From Tateyamaria sp. ANG-S1 (GTDB lineage: Bacteria; Pseudomonadota; Alphaproteobacteria; Rhodobacterales; Rhodobacteraceae), in NCBI RefSeq assembly GCF_000814025.1, contig NZ_JWLL01000016.1, positions 1-64,000 on the forward strand: 64,000 bases of DNA, given 5' to 3'. The position numbers and the translations under genes were made by a program. Shown piece after piece: positions 1 to 7,892 of the stretch (position 1 is the first letter of the stretch; each line of letters begins with the position of its first letter). Under the pieces are notes generated by a model. It made no database searches, was not told the origin of the DNA, and saw nothing but the letters and a program-made list of their open reading frames with translations.

Positions 1-35
1 TTTGGGGGCGGCGGCTGTGCGCTAGCGTTGGGGCT

Positions 36-812
36 ATGAAGGATTATACGAATGGTCCTGCGCCAGGCTTTTTTCGGCTTTGGTGGCACAGGAGGGCGCT
101 TTTCGCGATTATACCGTTTTTGGTCGCTTTGCTGTTGACCGCTGGCAGTTATCATAGCCTGAAATTGGGCATGGCTTTTGATACACGCGGCGTCGTGGTC
201 GAGGCGACAGCCACGGATAGGCGCGAGCGGCGTGTGCGGCGCAACGACAAGACCGAGACCGACTATTTCGTGACATTCGAATATGTTGCAGAAGGTGCGA
301 CCCTGTCCGTGGAGCGTAAGGTTGGATTGGGACTGTACCGCAGGTTGGAGCCGGGCACGCCGCGCGAGATCCGGTATTTGCCCGAGCAGCCACGCCGGAT
401 GGAGTACACCATTGGCAAGACCTGGAGCGATGGACAGGTGATGCGTTGGGCGGCTCTGGCCTTTGGCCTTGTCGCGCTTGGCGCATTCTGGTGGACCGCA
501 CGGTCGGTGATCGAGGCACTGCGCGCGCGCAAATTTGGGCACGCCGAATGGGTTGATGTGGTGTCTGTTGAGGAGCGCGTGCGGAAAACCAAGAGCGGCA
601 AATCCGTCCGCTCCTTTCTTGTTTGGCAGGACGATCACGGTGGGCGTGGGCAAAGCATGTCCGCGCGTTCGAAGGCGCGATATGAGCGGTATCGTCCGCC
701 TGCGCGCGTTGAGGTCTATCGCGACAGTCGGGGCAAAACCTGGTGGGTCGGAGACGTCGGCCCGCGCGCTTCTGCCCCCACGGTGCCGGATGCAGGCAAA
801 CCCGCGTCGTAA
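36..812 (+). CDS. DUF3592-like membrane protein
   Basis: 258-residue protein of unknown function. A hydrophobic segment near residues 24-42 and a second near 135-153 frame an extracytoplasmic region with a beta-rich look (TDYFVTFEYVAEG, REIRYLPEQP). A similar beta-rich stretch follows the second helix. This two-helix architecture with duplicated beta segments resembles DUF3592 proteins; the assignment comes from pattern recognition, not a search. It lies 71 bases before the coxL-like gene on the same strand. No catalytic motif is visible. Confidence 0.6.
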   Translation: MKDYTNGPAPGFFRLWWHRRALFAIIPFLVALLLTAGSYHSLKLGMAFDTRGVVVEATATDRRERRVRRNDKTETDYFVTFEYVAEGATLSVERKVGLGLYRRLEPGTPREIRYLPEQPRRMEYTIGKTWSDGQVMRWAALAFGLVALGAFWWTARSVIEALRARKFGHAEWVDVVSVEERVRKTKSGKSVRSFLVWQDDHGGRGQSMSARSKARYERYRPPARVEVYRDSRGKTWWVGDVGPRASAPTVPDAGKPAS

Positions 813-883
813 CTGGCGCTGGACACTGCGCCCGTCCACGATAGGTTCGCGGTAACAGCCCAACCGGCACACAGGAGTTCCCC

Positions 884-3181
884 ATGGAAAAGTTCGGCAA
901 GTCTCAACCCGTAAAACGCCGCGAGGACGTGCGCTTTTTGACCGGTGAGGGGCGCTATGTGGATGACATCGCCCCTGCGAATGCGTTGCAGTCTTTCGTG
1001 TTTCGGTCGCCTGTGGCCCATGCGGTGATCACCGAGCTCGACGTGAGCGATGCGCGGGAGGCGGAGGGTGTGCATGCCGTCTATACCCTTGCCGATCTGG
1101 AGGCCGCGGGGTTGAACGTTGCCATGCAAGGGGTGACTGTGAAGAACCGGGATGGGTCGGACGGGGCGGCCCCTGAGCGGCCCATTCTGGCGCGAGGCCG
1201 GTTGCGCTTTGTCGGTGAGCCGGTGGCTGTGATTGTCGCCGAGACGCTGGCGCAGGCGCGCGATGCGGCTGAGTTGATCATGCTCGATTACGACGACCTG
1301 CCGGCCAAGATGGATATGGCGGCGGGTGGAGAGACTGTGCATGCCGAAGCCCCGGACAACGTGGCCTATGACTGGCATATGGGGGATGAGGCGGCGACGC
1401 AGGCGGCATTCGACAAGGCTGCGCGGGTGGTGTCGCTGGATGTGGGTGATAACCGCATCATCGTGAATTCGATGGAGCCCCGTGGCTGTTATGCCGAGCC
1501 CGAGGGCGACCGGCTGCATGTGGCCATCAACGGGCAGGGCGTGTGGGGGCCGAAGGATCAGTTGGCGAAGGGGCTGAACATGCCTGCCGACGATATTCGT
1601 GTGACCAACCCGGACACCGGCGGTGGTTTCGGTATGAAGGGGATGATGTACCCGGAGTATTTTGTCGTCGCCCATGCCGCCCGCGCATTGAAGCGCCCGG
1701 TGCGCTGGATGTCGGAGCGGACGGAGGCCATGCTGTCGGACAATGCGGGGCGGGATCTGACCTCGCTGACCGAGTTGGCCTTTGACGCGGGTCACCGGAT
1801 CATTGGCTATCGCGTGTTCACCGAGGCGAATATGGGAGCCTATAACTCGCAATATGCGCAAGCCATTCAGACGCAACTGTTCAGCCGGGTGCTGACCGGG
1901 GTGTATGACATGCCTGCCGCTTACCTGCGTTCGGTCGGGTATTTCACCAACACGACGCAGGTGGATGCCTATCGCGGGGCGGGGCGGCCCGAGGCGATTT
2001 ACATTCTGGAGCGTGCGATGGACCGGGCCGCGCGTGAGCTGGGTGTGGATCCGCTGGAGCTGCGCCGCATCAACTTCATCAAGCCGGATCAGTTTCCGTA
2101 CAAGACGCTGGTGGACGAGACCTATGACGTGGGTGATTTCGACAAGGTGCTGACCCGTGCAGAGGCGGAGGCGGATATCCCCGGCTTCGCTGCGCGCAGG
2201 GCTGCCGACGCGGCCGAGGGCCGTATGCGGGGCCTGGGCCTGTGTTACTATATCGAAAGCATTTTGGGTGATCCTGCCGAGAGTGCGAAGGTTGAGTTTA
2301 CGGATGAGGGCCGTGTGAACATCTATGTCGGCACCCAATCGAACGGGCAGGGACATGAGACCGTCTATGCCCAGTTCCTGAGCGATCAGACCGGTATTCC
2401 GGTTGAGATGATCGATGTGGTGCAGGGCGACAGTGACCGCATCAAGCAGGGTGGCGGCACCGGTGGGTCGCGGTCTGTGACTGTGCAGAATACGGCCACT
2501 TTGGCGACTGTGTCCGCGATGACCGAGGCGTTTGTGGCGTTTCTGAGCGAGGAGGAGGGGGTGCCTGCCTCCGGGATTTCCTTTGATGATGAGCAGTTCC
2601 GGATCGAGGGGTCGAACATGACGCCCACGATGCTGGAGGTCGCTGATATGGCCCGCGAGAAGGGGCGCGAGGACCTGTTGGTGCATGAACAGCGCACCAC
2701 GCTGGAGGCGCGGAGCTTCCCCAACGGCTGTCATGTTTCAGAAGTTGTGATTGATCCCGACACGGGCGTTGTGACTGTGGATCGCTATGCGGTCGTCGAT
2801 GATTTTGGCAATCTTATCAATCCGATGCTGGCCGAAGGTCAGGTGCATGGCGGTGTTGTTCAGGGCATTGGGCAAGCGCTGACAGAGCATGTTCAGTTCG
2901 ATGAGGATGGCCAATTGCTCACGGCAACGTTCATGGACTATGCCTTGCCCCGTGCCGACGACGTTCCTTACATCGGATTCACGTCCGAGCCGGTGCCGTC
3001 TACTGCCAATGTCATGGGCATGAAGGGCTGTGGCGAGGCCGGGACGGTTGGAGCGTTGGCTGCGGTGTCCAATGCGGTGCAGGATGCGCTGTGGGAGCAC
3101 GGCGTGCGGCAGGTGGATATGCCATTCACACCGATGAAGGTTTGGGACTTGATGAGGGATGCTCGGATCGCGGCTGAATAA
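884..3181 (+). CDS. Xanthine dehydrogenase-family molybdopterin-binding subunit (CoxL-like, form II)
   Basis: Large, Mo-cofactor-binding subunit of a molybdenum hydroxylase, 765 residues, close to the usual length. The active-site loop reads AYRGAGR (residues 362-368). This is the form II signature; genuine CO dehydrogenases carry AYRCSFR. The catalytic Glu is in GCGEAG near residue 718. Family knowledge predicts hydroxylation of an organic substrate by a complex with an FAD subunit and a 2Fe-2S subunit. Neither partner gene is adjacent: upstream is a DUF3592-like gene and downstream a DUF2235 gene, so the partners must be encoded elsewhere or missing. An AGGAG sits about 8 bases before the ATG. 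The substrate cannot be read from sequence. Confidence 0.88.
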   Translation: MEKFGKSQPVKRREDVRFLTGEGRYVDDIAPANALQSFVFRSPVAHAVITELDVSDAREAEGVHAVYTLADLEAAGLNVAMQGVTVKNRDGSDGAAPERPILARGRLRFVGEPVAVIVAETLAQARDAAELIMLDYDDLPAKMDMAAGGETVHAEAPDNVAYDWHMGDEAATQAAFDKAARVVSLDVGDNRIIVNSMEPRGCYAEPEGDRLHVAINGQGVWGPKDQLAKGLNMPADDIRVTNPDTGGGFGMKGMMYPEYFVVAHAARALKRPVRWMSERTEAMLSDNAGRDLTSLTELAFDAGHRIIGYRVFTEANMGAYNSQYAQAIQTQLFSRVLTGVYDMPAAYLRSVGYFTNTTQVDAYRGAGRPEAIYILERAMDRAARELGVDPLELRRINFIKPDQFPYKTLVDETYDVGDFDKVLTRAEAEADIPGFAARRAADAAEGRMRGLGLCYYIESILGDPAESAKVEFTDEGRVNIYVGTQSNGQGHETVYAQFLSDQTGIPVEMIDVVQGDSDRIKQGGGTGGSRSVTVQNTATLATVSAMTEAFVAFLSEEEGVPASGISFDDEQFRIEGSNMTPTMLEVADMAREKGREDLLVHEQRTTLEARSFPNGCHVSEVVIDPDTGVVTVDRYAVVDDFGNLINPMLAEGQVHGGVVQGIGQALTEHVQFDEDGQLLTATFMDYALPRADDVPYIGFTSEPVPSTANVMGMKGCGEAGTVGALAAVSNAVQDALWEHGVRQVDMPFTPMKVWDLMRDARIAAE

Positions 3182-4250
3182 CGCCATTGCGCACTGGCTG
3201 CGCCGCCGCTTGCGCGCGGGTCTTCCCAATGTGGACCCGCCCGTGCGCGGGCAGACGATCCATGTCATCATCATTGATGGGACCATGTCGACCCTTGAGC
3301 CGGGGGACGAGACCAATGCCGGGCTGACGGCAAAGCTGCTGGAGGAGATGGGTACGGCCGTGTCGCTCTATTACGAGCCGGGGCTGCAATGGTCGCATTG
3401 GCGCAAGGCGGGTGACGTTGTCTTTGGCCGGGGGATCAACCGGCAGATCCGGCGGGCGTATGGGTATCTTGCGTCACGGTATAGGCCCGGGGACAAGGTG
3501 TTTTTGCTGGGGTACTCGCGAGGTGCTTATGCCGTGCGGTCACTGGCGGGGATCATTGATCGCGTTGGCCTGTTGAAGCCCGAGGCTGCGACCGAGCGGA
3601 ATATCCGGGATGTGTACCGCCATTATGAGTGCAGCCCTGATGGGGATGCGGCGCGAATTTTTGTACGCAACAATTGCCATGCGGCGGTCGAGATTGAGAT
3701 GATTGGCGTGTGGGACACGGTCAAGGCGCTGGGCCTGAACATGCCGTTCCTGTGGCGGCTGAGCGCGCCGCGTCACGCCTTTCACAACCATCAGCTGGGC
3801 AAGTCCGTGAAGCATGGATTTCACGCGGTGGCGCGGAATGAGACGCGCGTCGCCTATGCCCCTGTGATGTGGGACACGACCGAGGGCTGGGATGGGCATC
3901 TGGTGCAGATGTGGTTCCGGGGCGTGCATGGCGATGTTGGGGGGCATCTGTCGGGGCGGCGGGCGTCGCGCCCGCTCGCCAATATTCCGCTGGTCTGGAT
4001 GCTGGAGCAGGCGGAGCGCTGCGGGTTGCCCTTGCCCGAGGGCTGGGCAGGGCGGTTTGTGCAGGATGCCTCGGCCCCGTCGATGGGGACGTTTGTGGGT
4101 TTGGGGAAATGGTTTGTGACGCGGCGGCCCCGCCTGGTGGGCGTTGATCCGTCCGAGCGTGTGCATCCCACGGTGGCGCAGGCACCGCCGCCGCGGTCGT
4201 GGTCCGATTGGGTGGCCGATTTGCGTGGGACGGGGGCGGACGCTCTTTAG
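3159..4250 (+). CDS. DUF2235 alpha/beta hydrolase (Tle1-like phospholipase fold)
   Basis: 363 residues. The nucleophile elbow GYSRGAYAVRSLAG places the catalytic Ser at residue 120, and an N-terminal strand ending in IDGT matches the (F/I)DGT start of DUF2235 proteins. The family includes type VI secretion phospholipase effectors and many housekeeping hydrolases. No secretion gene is nearby, so a cytoplasmic lipid or ester hydrolase is as likely. The start overlaps the 3' end of the coxL-like gene by 23 bases, suggesting co-transcription. The stop codon lies inside a long hairpin shared with the convergent thioesterase gene. Confidence 0.8.
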   Translation: MLGSRLNNAIAHWLRRRLRAGLPNVDPPVRGQTIHVIIIDGTMSTLEPGDETNAGLTAKLLEEMGTAVSLYYEPGLQWSHWRKAGDVVFGRGINRQIRRAYGYLASRYRPGDKVFLLGYSRGAYAVRSLAGIIDRVGLLKPEAATERNIRDVYRHYECSPDGDAARIFVRNNCHAAVEIEMIGVWDTVKALGLNMPFLWRLSAPRHAFHNHQLGKSVKHGFHAVARNETRVAYAPVMWDTTEGWDGHLVQMWFRGVHGDVGGHLSGRRASRPLANIPLVWMLEQAERCGLPLPEGWAGRFVQDASAPSMGTFVGLGKWFVTRRPRLVGVDPSERVHPTVAQAPPPRSWSDWVADLRGTGADAL

Positions 4251-4282
4251 CCTGTGGCTAAAGTCGCCCCACCCGCCGTCCC
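4227..4282. terminator. Bidirectional hairpin terminator, family copy A
   Basis: GGGACGG (4227-4233) pairs with CCGTCCC (4276-4282). An inner 8-bp stem, CTTTAGCC/GGCTAAAG (4245-4252/4256-4263), closes a TGT loop. It sits exactly between two convergent genes and contains the stop codon of the upstream one. Structurally similar hairpins occur at 6973-7024 and 48149-48200. Confidence 0.7.
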
Positions 4283-4286
4283 GTAT

Positions 4287-4769
4287 TCAGCGTAGTTTCA
4301 TGATGATGCAGGTGGTGGAGCCAGTGGCATAGAGTTTGCCGTCATCCACGCCGCGGATTTCGCCCGTGGCCACGCCCGTGCTGCGCCCGGCGTGGTCGAT
4401 GCGGCCCGTGCACGCGATTTCCATCCCCAGGGGGATGCCGCGGGTGATGTTGATCTTGTATTCCAGCGTTGTGTAGACGGACCCGGCGGGCACTTTGGTC
4501 ATCACCGCGCAGGCCATGGCGCTGTCGAGGAGCGTGCCGTACCAGCCGCCATGCACTGTGCCCATCGGGTTTGTCACGTCGAATTCGGGTGTGCCGCGGA
4601 AGGTGACTTCGCCATCTTGGACGGCATGCAGTGCGTAGCCCAGCGTATGGCCGATGGGGGGACCCGGTACTGTGCCGTCGAGGATGCCCTGCATGAAGGC
4701 GAGGCCGGACATGGAGAGAAGTTCGTCCTGGCTGGGCAGGTCGGCCATGGTTTGGGCGAGGCGGGGCAT
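4287..4769 (-). CDS. PaaI-family thioesterase
   Basis: 160-residue hot-dog-fold acyl-CoA thioesterase. The sequence MGTVHGGWYGTLLDSAMACAV carries the conserved HGG and D of the PaaI/4HBT active-site helix, followed by the usual YTTLEYKINITRGIP strand. It probably hydrolyses an aromatic or medium-chain acyl-CoA in the cytoplasm; the substrate is unknown. It is convergent with the DUF2235 gene and transcribed alone. Confidence 0.85.
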   Translation of the reverse strand: MPRLAQTMADLPSQDELLSMSGLAFMQGILDGTVPGPPIGHTLGYALHAVQDGEVTFRGTPEFDVTNPMGTVHGGWYGTLLDSAMACAVMTKVPAGSVYTTLEYKINITRGIPLGMEIACTGRIDHAGRSTGVATGEIRGVDDGKLYATGSTTCIIMKLR

Positions 4770-5111
4770 GGTAACGTCTCCGGGTCGTGATGCCGGGACG
4801 GTAGTGGGATCAGACCGATTGGTCTAGTGGGAAGTGGTGGCGGGGGCCAGCCCCCGTCGCCTTTGGCGACTCCCCCGGGATTTTTCGAAACAGGGAATTC
4901 GAACCGGTCCGCTTTAGCGGCAAAGGCCGTGGGGCGGCCTTTGAGGTGAGAATGGGCAGAGCCCAGGACCCGTCCGCGCAGCGGTAAACGCCGTGGGGTG
5001 GCGCCCTTCTCGCGCACCGCTGTACCGCACGCTTGTTGAGGTGAGAATGGGTGGGGCTGAGCTTCGGCGTGTGCGGGGTTGCGTGCCAGAGACGGTTTGT
5101 GAGGCTTGGGT
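4770..5111. other. Gene-less stretch with structured repeats
   Basis: No convincing coding frame is seen in 342 bases between the 5' end of the thioesterase gene and the 3' end of metF. It holds one full copy of a hairpin-rich dispersed repeat (4877-4972) and a decayed second unit (about 4975-5061) that keeps the AAACGCCG and GAGGTGAGAATGGG segments. Confidence 0.7.
4877..4972 (+). repeat. Dispersed structured repeat, copy R1
   Basis: Starts with GGGATTTTTCGAAACAGGG and continues through GGTCC, a perfect hairpin AAAGGCCG-TGGGG-CGGCCTTT (4922-4942), GAGGTGAGAATGGGC and a closing GGACC (4966-4970). The order of elements is the same as in the copies near 49.5 and 59.9 kb. The hairpin sequence differs but stays fully paired. 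Strand is arbitrary. A degenerate second unit follows directly. Confidence 0.75.
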
Positions 5112-5981
5112 CTACGCCACATTGCGCATCTGTGTTGGGCGGACGAGGCCCAAGGCGCGGCAAACCTTCAATGTGAGGTCGGGGCGGTTGAGCGTGTAGA
5201 AGTGTAATTTGTCCACGCCTTCGGAGATCAGAGTGTCGCAGAGGTCTGCGCAGTGCGTGAGGGCGAAGAGGTGCGCGCGGTCCTCGCGTTCGGCCCGGTC
5301 GAAGGCGGTGGACGTGGCAGCCGGGATGGGTGTGCCGCAGGTTTCTGCAAACTTGCGGGCACGCGCCCAGTTGGCGACGGGGAAGATGCCCGGCGTGATC
5401 GGGGCGGTGATGCCTGCGGCTGCGCAGGCGTCACGGAAGCGCAGGAAGCTGTCGGGCTCGAAAAAGAATTGGGTGATGGCTTCGGATGCGCCTGCGTCGA
5501 GCTTGGCCTTGAGCCAGTCGATGTTTTGTTGGGGCGAGGCGGCGTCCGGGTGGCTGTCGGGGTAGGCGCCCACGCGGATTGTGAACTGGTTCAGGTCGGC
5601 GAGGGCGCGGATCAGGTCGATGCTGTTGGCAAAGCCGTCTGGATGCGCCTCGAACGCGCCGCCGCCGGGGGCGTCGCCGCGCAGGGCCACGATGTCCTTG
5701 ACCCCGCTTTTGGCGTAGCGCTGGGCGGTGGCCAGCACGTCATCGCGGCTTTGGCCCGTGCAGGTGAGGTGGGCGGCGACCGGCAGGCCGGAGGTTTTGC
5801 GCAGGGTTTGGGCCGCTTCCTGCGTGAGCGATTGTGTTGTGCCGCCTGCGCCGTAGGTGACCGAGACGAAGCGGGGGTTCAGGGGCGCCAATGCCTGTAC
5901 CGTGTCCCAGAGGTGGAAGGACGCATCCAGCGACTTTGGAGGAAAGGTTTCGAACGACAGGGCGACGTCGGGTGTGGGCAT
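5112..5981 (-). CDS. metF: Methylenetetrahydrofolate reductase
   Basis: 289 residues, normal for bacterial MetF. This FAD enzyme reduces 5,10-methylene-THF to 5-methyl-THF, the methyl donor for methionine synthesis. Recognisable motifs are SFETFPPKS at the N-terminus (with the catalytic Glu), VSVTYGAGG, AHLTCTG and DIVALRGDAPGG, then the C-terminal FEPD and GIFPV segments. It is divergent from the metR-like gene. A perfect MetR-type box lies 46 bases upstream of its start. Confidence 0.95.
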   Translation of the reverse strand: MPTPDVALSFETFPPKSLDASFHLWDTVQALAPLNPRFVSVTYGAGGTTQSLTQEAAQTLRKTSGLPVAAHLTCTGQSRDDVLATAQRYAKSGVKDIVALRGDAPGGGAFEAHPDGFANSIDLIRALADLNQFTIRVGAYPDSHPDAASPQQNIDWLKAKLDAGASEAITQFFFEPDSFLRFRDACAAAGITAPITPGIFPVANWARARKFAETCGTPIPAATSTAFDRAEREDRAHLFALTHCADLCDTLISEGVDKLHFYTLNRPDLTLKVCRALGLVRPTQMRNVA

Positions 5982-6026
5982 GGGGGGCTCCTTTGGGCTT
6001 GTTGCAGGATGCCCTGCCGAGTATTT

Positions 6027-6039
6027 TGAAGCAAATTCA
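6027..6039. promoter_or_regulatory. MetR box between metF and metR
   Basis: TGAAGCAAATTCA matches the known MetR consensus TGAA-N5-TTCA exactly. It lies in the 86-base space between the two divergent start codons, placed to control metF and metR together. Confidence 0.75.
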
Positions 6040-6067
6040 TAACTCTCATCATCAACATGAGTTCTAT

Positions 6068-6973
6068 ATGCATATCGAGTTTCGTCATCTGCGCACGATC
6101 AAGGCCATTCACGAGGCGGGCGGGTTGGCCCGTGCAGCCGATCAACTGCACATCACGCAGTCGGCACTGAGCCATCAGATCAAAGGGTTGGAGGATCAGG
6201 CGGGTGTGGAGCTGTTTGTGCGCCGGTCGAAGCCTTTGAAGCTGTCGGCGGCGGGTTTGCGGTTGCTGCGGTTGGCCGAGCAGGTGTTACCGCAGGTAGA
6301 GGCGGCGGCGGCGGAGTTTTCGGCCTTGCGCGATGGATCGTCCGGGCGCTTGCATATTGCCATCGAGTGTCATGCCTGTTTCGAGTGGCTGTTTCCTGTG
6401 CTGGAAGTGTTTCGGAAGAGTTGGCTGGATGTGGATGTGGACATTCGTCCCGGCCTTGCTTTTGACGCGCTGCCTGCGCTCATGAAGGAGGAGGTGGATC
6501 TGGTGGTGTCGTCGGACCCGGAGGATCTGCCCGGTGTCACCTTTGTCGAACTTTTTGATTACGCGCCGGTTTTTGTAGCGGCCTCGACCCACCCGCTGGC
6601 ACAGAAGCCGTATGTGGAGGCAAGGGATTTTCGGGATCAGACGTTGATTACCTACCCGGTGGAGCGGACGCGGCTGGATGTGTTCAGCCAGTTGCTGATC
6701 CCGGCGAAGGTGGAGCCCGCAGCCGTGCGGCAAGCGGAGTTGACGGCGGTGATTTTGCTGCTCGTGGCGTCCAATCGCGGGGTGTCGGTGCTGCCGGATT
6801 GGGTGGTGCGGGAGGTGAAGTATTCGAGTGATTATGTGACTCGGCCGTTGACCAAGGAGGGGCTGACCCGGCGGCTGTATGCGGCGGTGCGGGACGATGA
6901 TCTGGGCAAGCCGTATATGGAGAAGCTGATTGATCTGGCCCGGGTGGAGGCACGGAAGTTGCAGGCGGCGTAG
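6068..6973 (+). CDS. metR: LysR-family regulator MetR
   Basis: 301 residues from the ATG at 6068 (MHIEFRHLRTI). The frame stays open upstream into metF on the other strand, but the LysR fold starts here. A winged helix-turn-helix spans about residues 2-60 (LARAADQLHITQSALSHQIKGLE). The substrate-binding domain follows (LHIAIECHACFEWLFPVL, VDLVVSSDPED). The ECHACFEWLFPVL stretch and the divergent pairing with metF identify it as MetR, which activates methionine genes with homocysteine as co-effector. The MetR box 29 bases upstream suggests autoregulation. A strong hairpin and T-run follow the stop. Confidence 0.92.
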   Translation: MHIEFRHLRTIKAIHEAGGLARAADQLHITQSALSHQIKGLEDQAGVELFVRRSKPLKLSAAGLRLLRLAEQVLPQVEAAAAEFSALRDGSSGRLHIAIECHACFEWLFPVLEVFRKSWLDVDVDIRPGLAFDALPALMKEEVDLVVSSDPEDLPGVTFVELFDYAPVFVAASTHPLAQKPYVEARDFRDQTLITYPVERTRLDVFSQLLIPAKVEPAAVRQAELTAVILLLVASNRGVSVLPDWVVREVKYSSDYVTRPLTKEGLTRRLYAAVRDDDLGKPYMEKLIDLARVEARKLQAA

Positions 6974-7033
6974 GGTCGGGGGCGGCTCTGTTTGCCGTTG
7001 GCAAATGCGCCCGCCCGCCGACCCAGGTTTTTT
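6973..7033 (+). terminator. Hairpin terminator, family copy B
   Basis: GGGTCGG (6973-6979) pairs with CCGACCC (7018-7024). GGGCGG pairs with CCGCCC, and the tip is TTTGCC-GTT-GGCAAA (6991-7005). A run of T follows at 7028-7033, so it should terminate metR efficiently. It lies between convergent metR and the SDR gene and has the same architecture as copies A and C. Confidence 0.85.
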
Positions 7034-7034
7034 C

Positions 7035-7793
7035 TTAGTTGCGTCCGGCCATCACGCCGCCATCGACATCGTGGATTGCGCCGGTTGTCCAGCTTGCGTC
7101 GTCTGACAGCAGAAAGGCGATGTGCCGTGCGACGTCGTTCGCTTGACCGACCCGCCCGATGGGATGGAAGGCGTTGAACCCTTGGGCGAGCGTTTCGCTG
7201 ATCTTGTCGGGGTCGATGAATGCACCGTAGATCGGCGTTTCGACCACGGCAGGTGATACCGCGTTGACGCGGATGCCTTGGTCACCAAGTTCCATGGCGA
7301 GGTGTTGTGTCAGGCTGTGCAAGCCCGCCTTGGCCATGGAATAGGCGGAGGAGGGCGTGGCCTTGATCGCCTGTTTTGCCCACATGGACCCGACATTGAC
7401 GATGGCGCCGCCGCCGTGTTGGGCCATGTTGCGCGCCACCGCTTGCGTTGCAAAGAAGGTGCCGCGGTTCAAGTTTGCGTAGCTGTCATAGTCCGTGCCG
7501 TCGTGGTCGAGGAATGGTTTGGGGGCGAAGGTGCCTGCCGCGTTCACAAGGCCGGTGATGTGAGTGCCGTCTGCGTTGATCTTATCGACCAATGCAGTGG
7601 CCGATGCCGGGTCGCCGATGTCCGCCTGTATGGTTTCGACGGATGCGCCTGTTTGCCCGACCATGTCCGCAGCGGTCGCCAGTTTGGTGCTGTTGCGGCC
7701 CACAAGGACAATGCTGTGATCTGCGTTGCCCAGCTGCTTTGCGGTCGCAAGACCCATGCCGGATGTGCCGCCGATGATGTAGATGCGTTTCAT
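7035..7793 (-). CDS. Short-chain dehydrogenase/reductase (SDR)
   Basis: 252 residues, classical SDR size. The NAD(P)-binding glycine motif is GGTSGMG (residues 8-14), NAAG follows near residue 84, and the catalytic set is Ser136, Tyr151 and Lys155 (YSMAK). The C-terminal INDVDGGVM-like tail is typical. The substrate is unknown. It is divergent from a TetR regulator with two matching palindromic sites in the shared 99-base intergenic region, so it is the likely target of that regulator. Confidence 0.9.
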   Translation of the reverse strand: MKRIYIIGGTSGMGLATAKQLGNADHSIVLVGRNSTKLATAADMVGQTGASVETIQADIGDPASATALVDKINADGTHITGLVNAAGTFAPKPFLDHDGTDYDSYANLNRGTFFATQAVARNMAQHGGGAIVNVGSMWAKQAIKATPSSAYSMAKAGLHSLTQHLAMELGDQGIRVNAVSPAVVETPIYGAFIDPDKISETLAQGFNAFHPIGRVGQANDVARHIAFLLSDDASWTTGAIHDVDGGVMAGRN

Positions 7794-7807
7794 GTTCTGA
7801 TCCTCTA

Positions 7808-7823
7808 TCTATCAGTAGGTAGA
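7808..7823. promoter_or_regulatory. TetR operator candidate O1
   Basis: TCTATCAGTAGGTAGA reads CTATC-N4-GGTAG, one base off the perfect CTATC-N4-GATAG arms of O2. It is just upstream of the SDR start codon (7793). The two sites are 48 bp apart centre to centre. Confidence 0.55.
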
Positions 7824-7855
7824 TAACTGGATGCTTTCATTTCCAAGTTCAACCC

Positions 7856-7871
7856 CCTATCTAGTGATAGG
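7856..7871. promoter_or_regulatory. TetR operator candidate O2
   Basis: CCTATCTAGTGATAGG has perfect 6-bp inverted arms (CCTATC/GATAGG) with a 4-base centre. It lies 22 bases before the TetR start codon, so it suits autorepression. Confidence 0.6.
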
Positions 7872-7892
7872 TAAAATTTTCGAGGCAGCGGC

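Noticed and set aside
716-2734. Long open frame on the minus strand opposite the coxL-like gene
   Set aside because: Its composition (His/Arg/Leu-rich) is what a high-GC gene gives in the opposite strand; the plus-strand gene has clear motifs.
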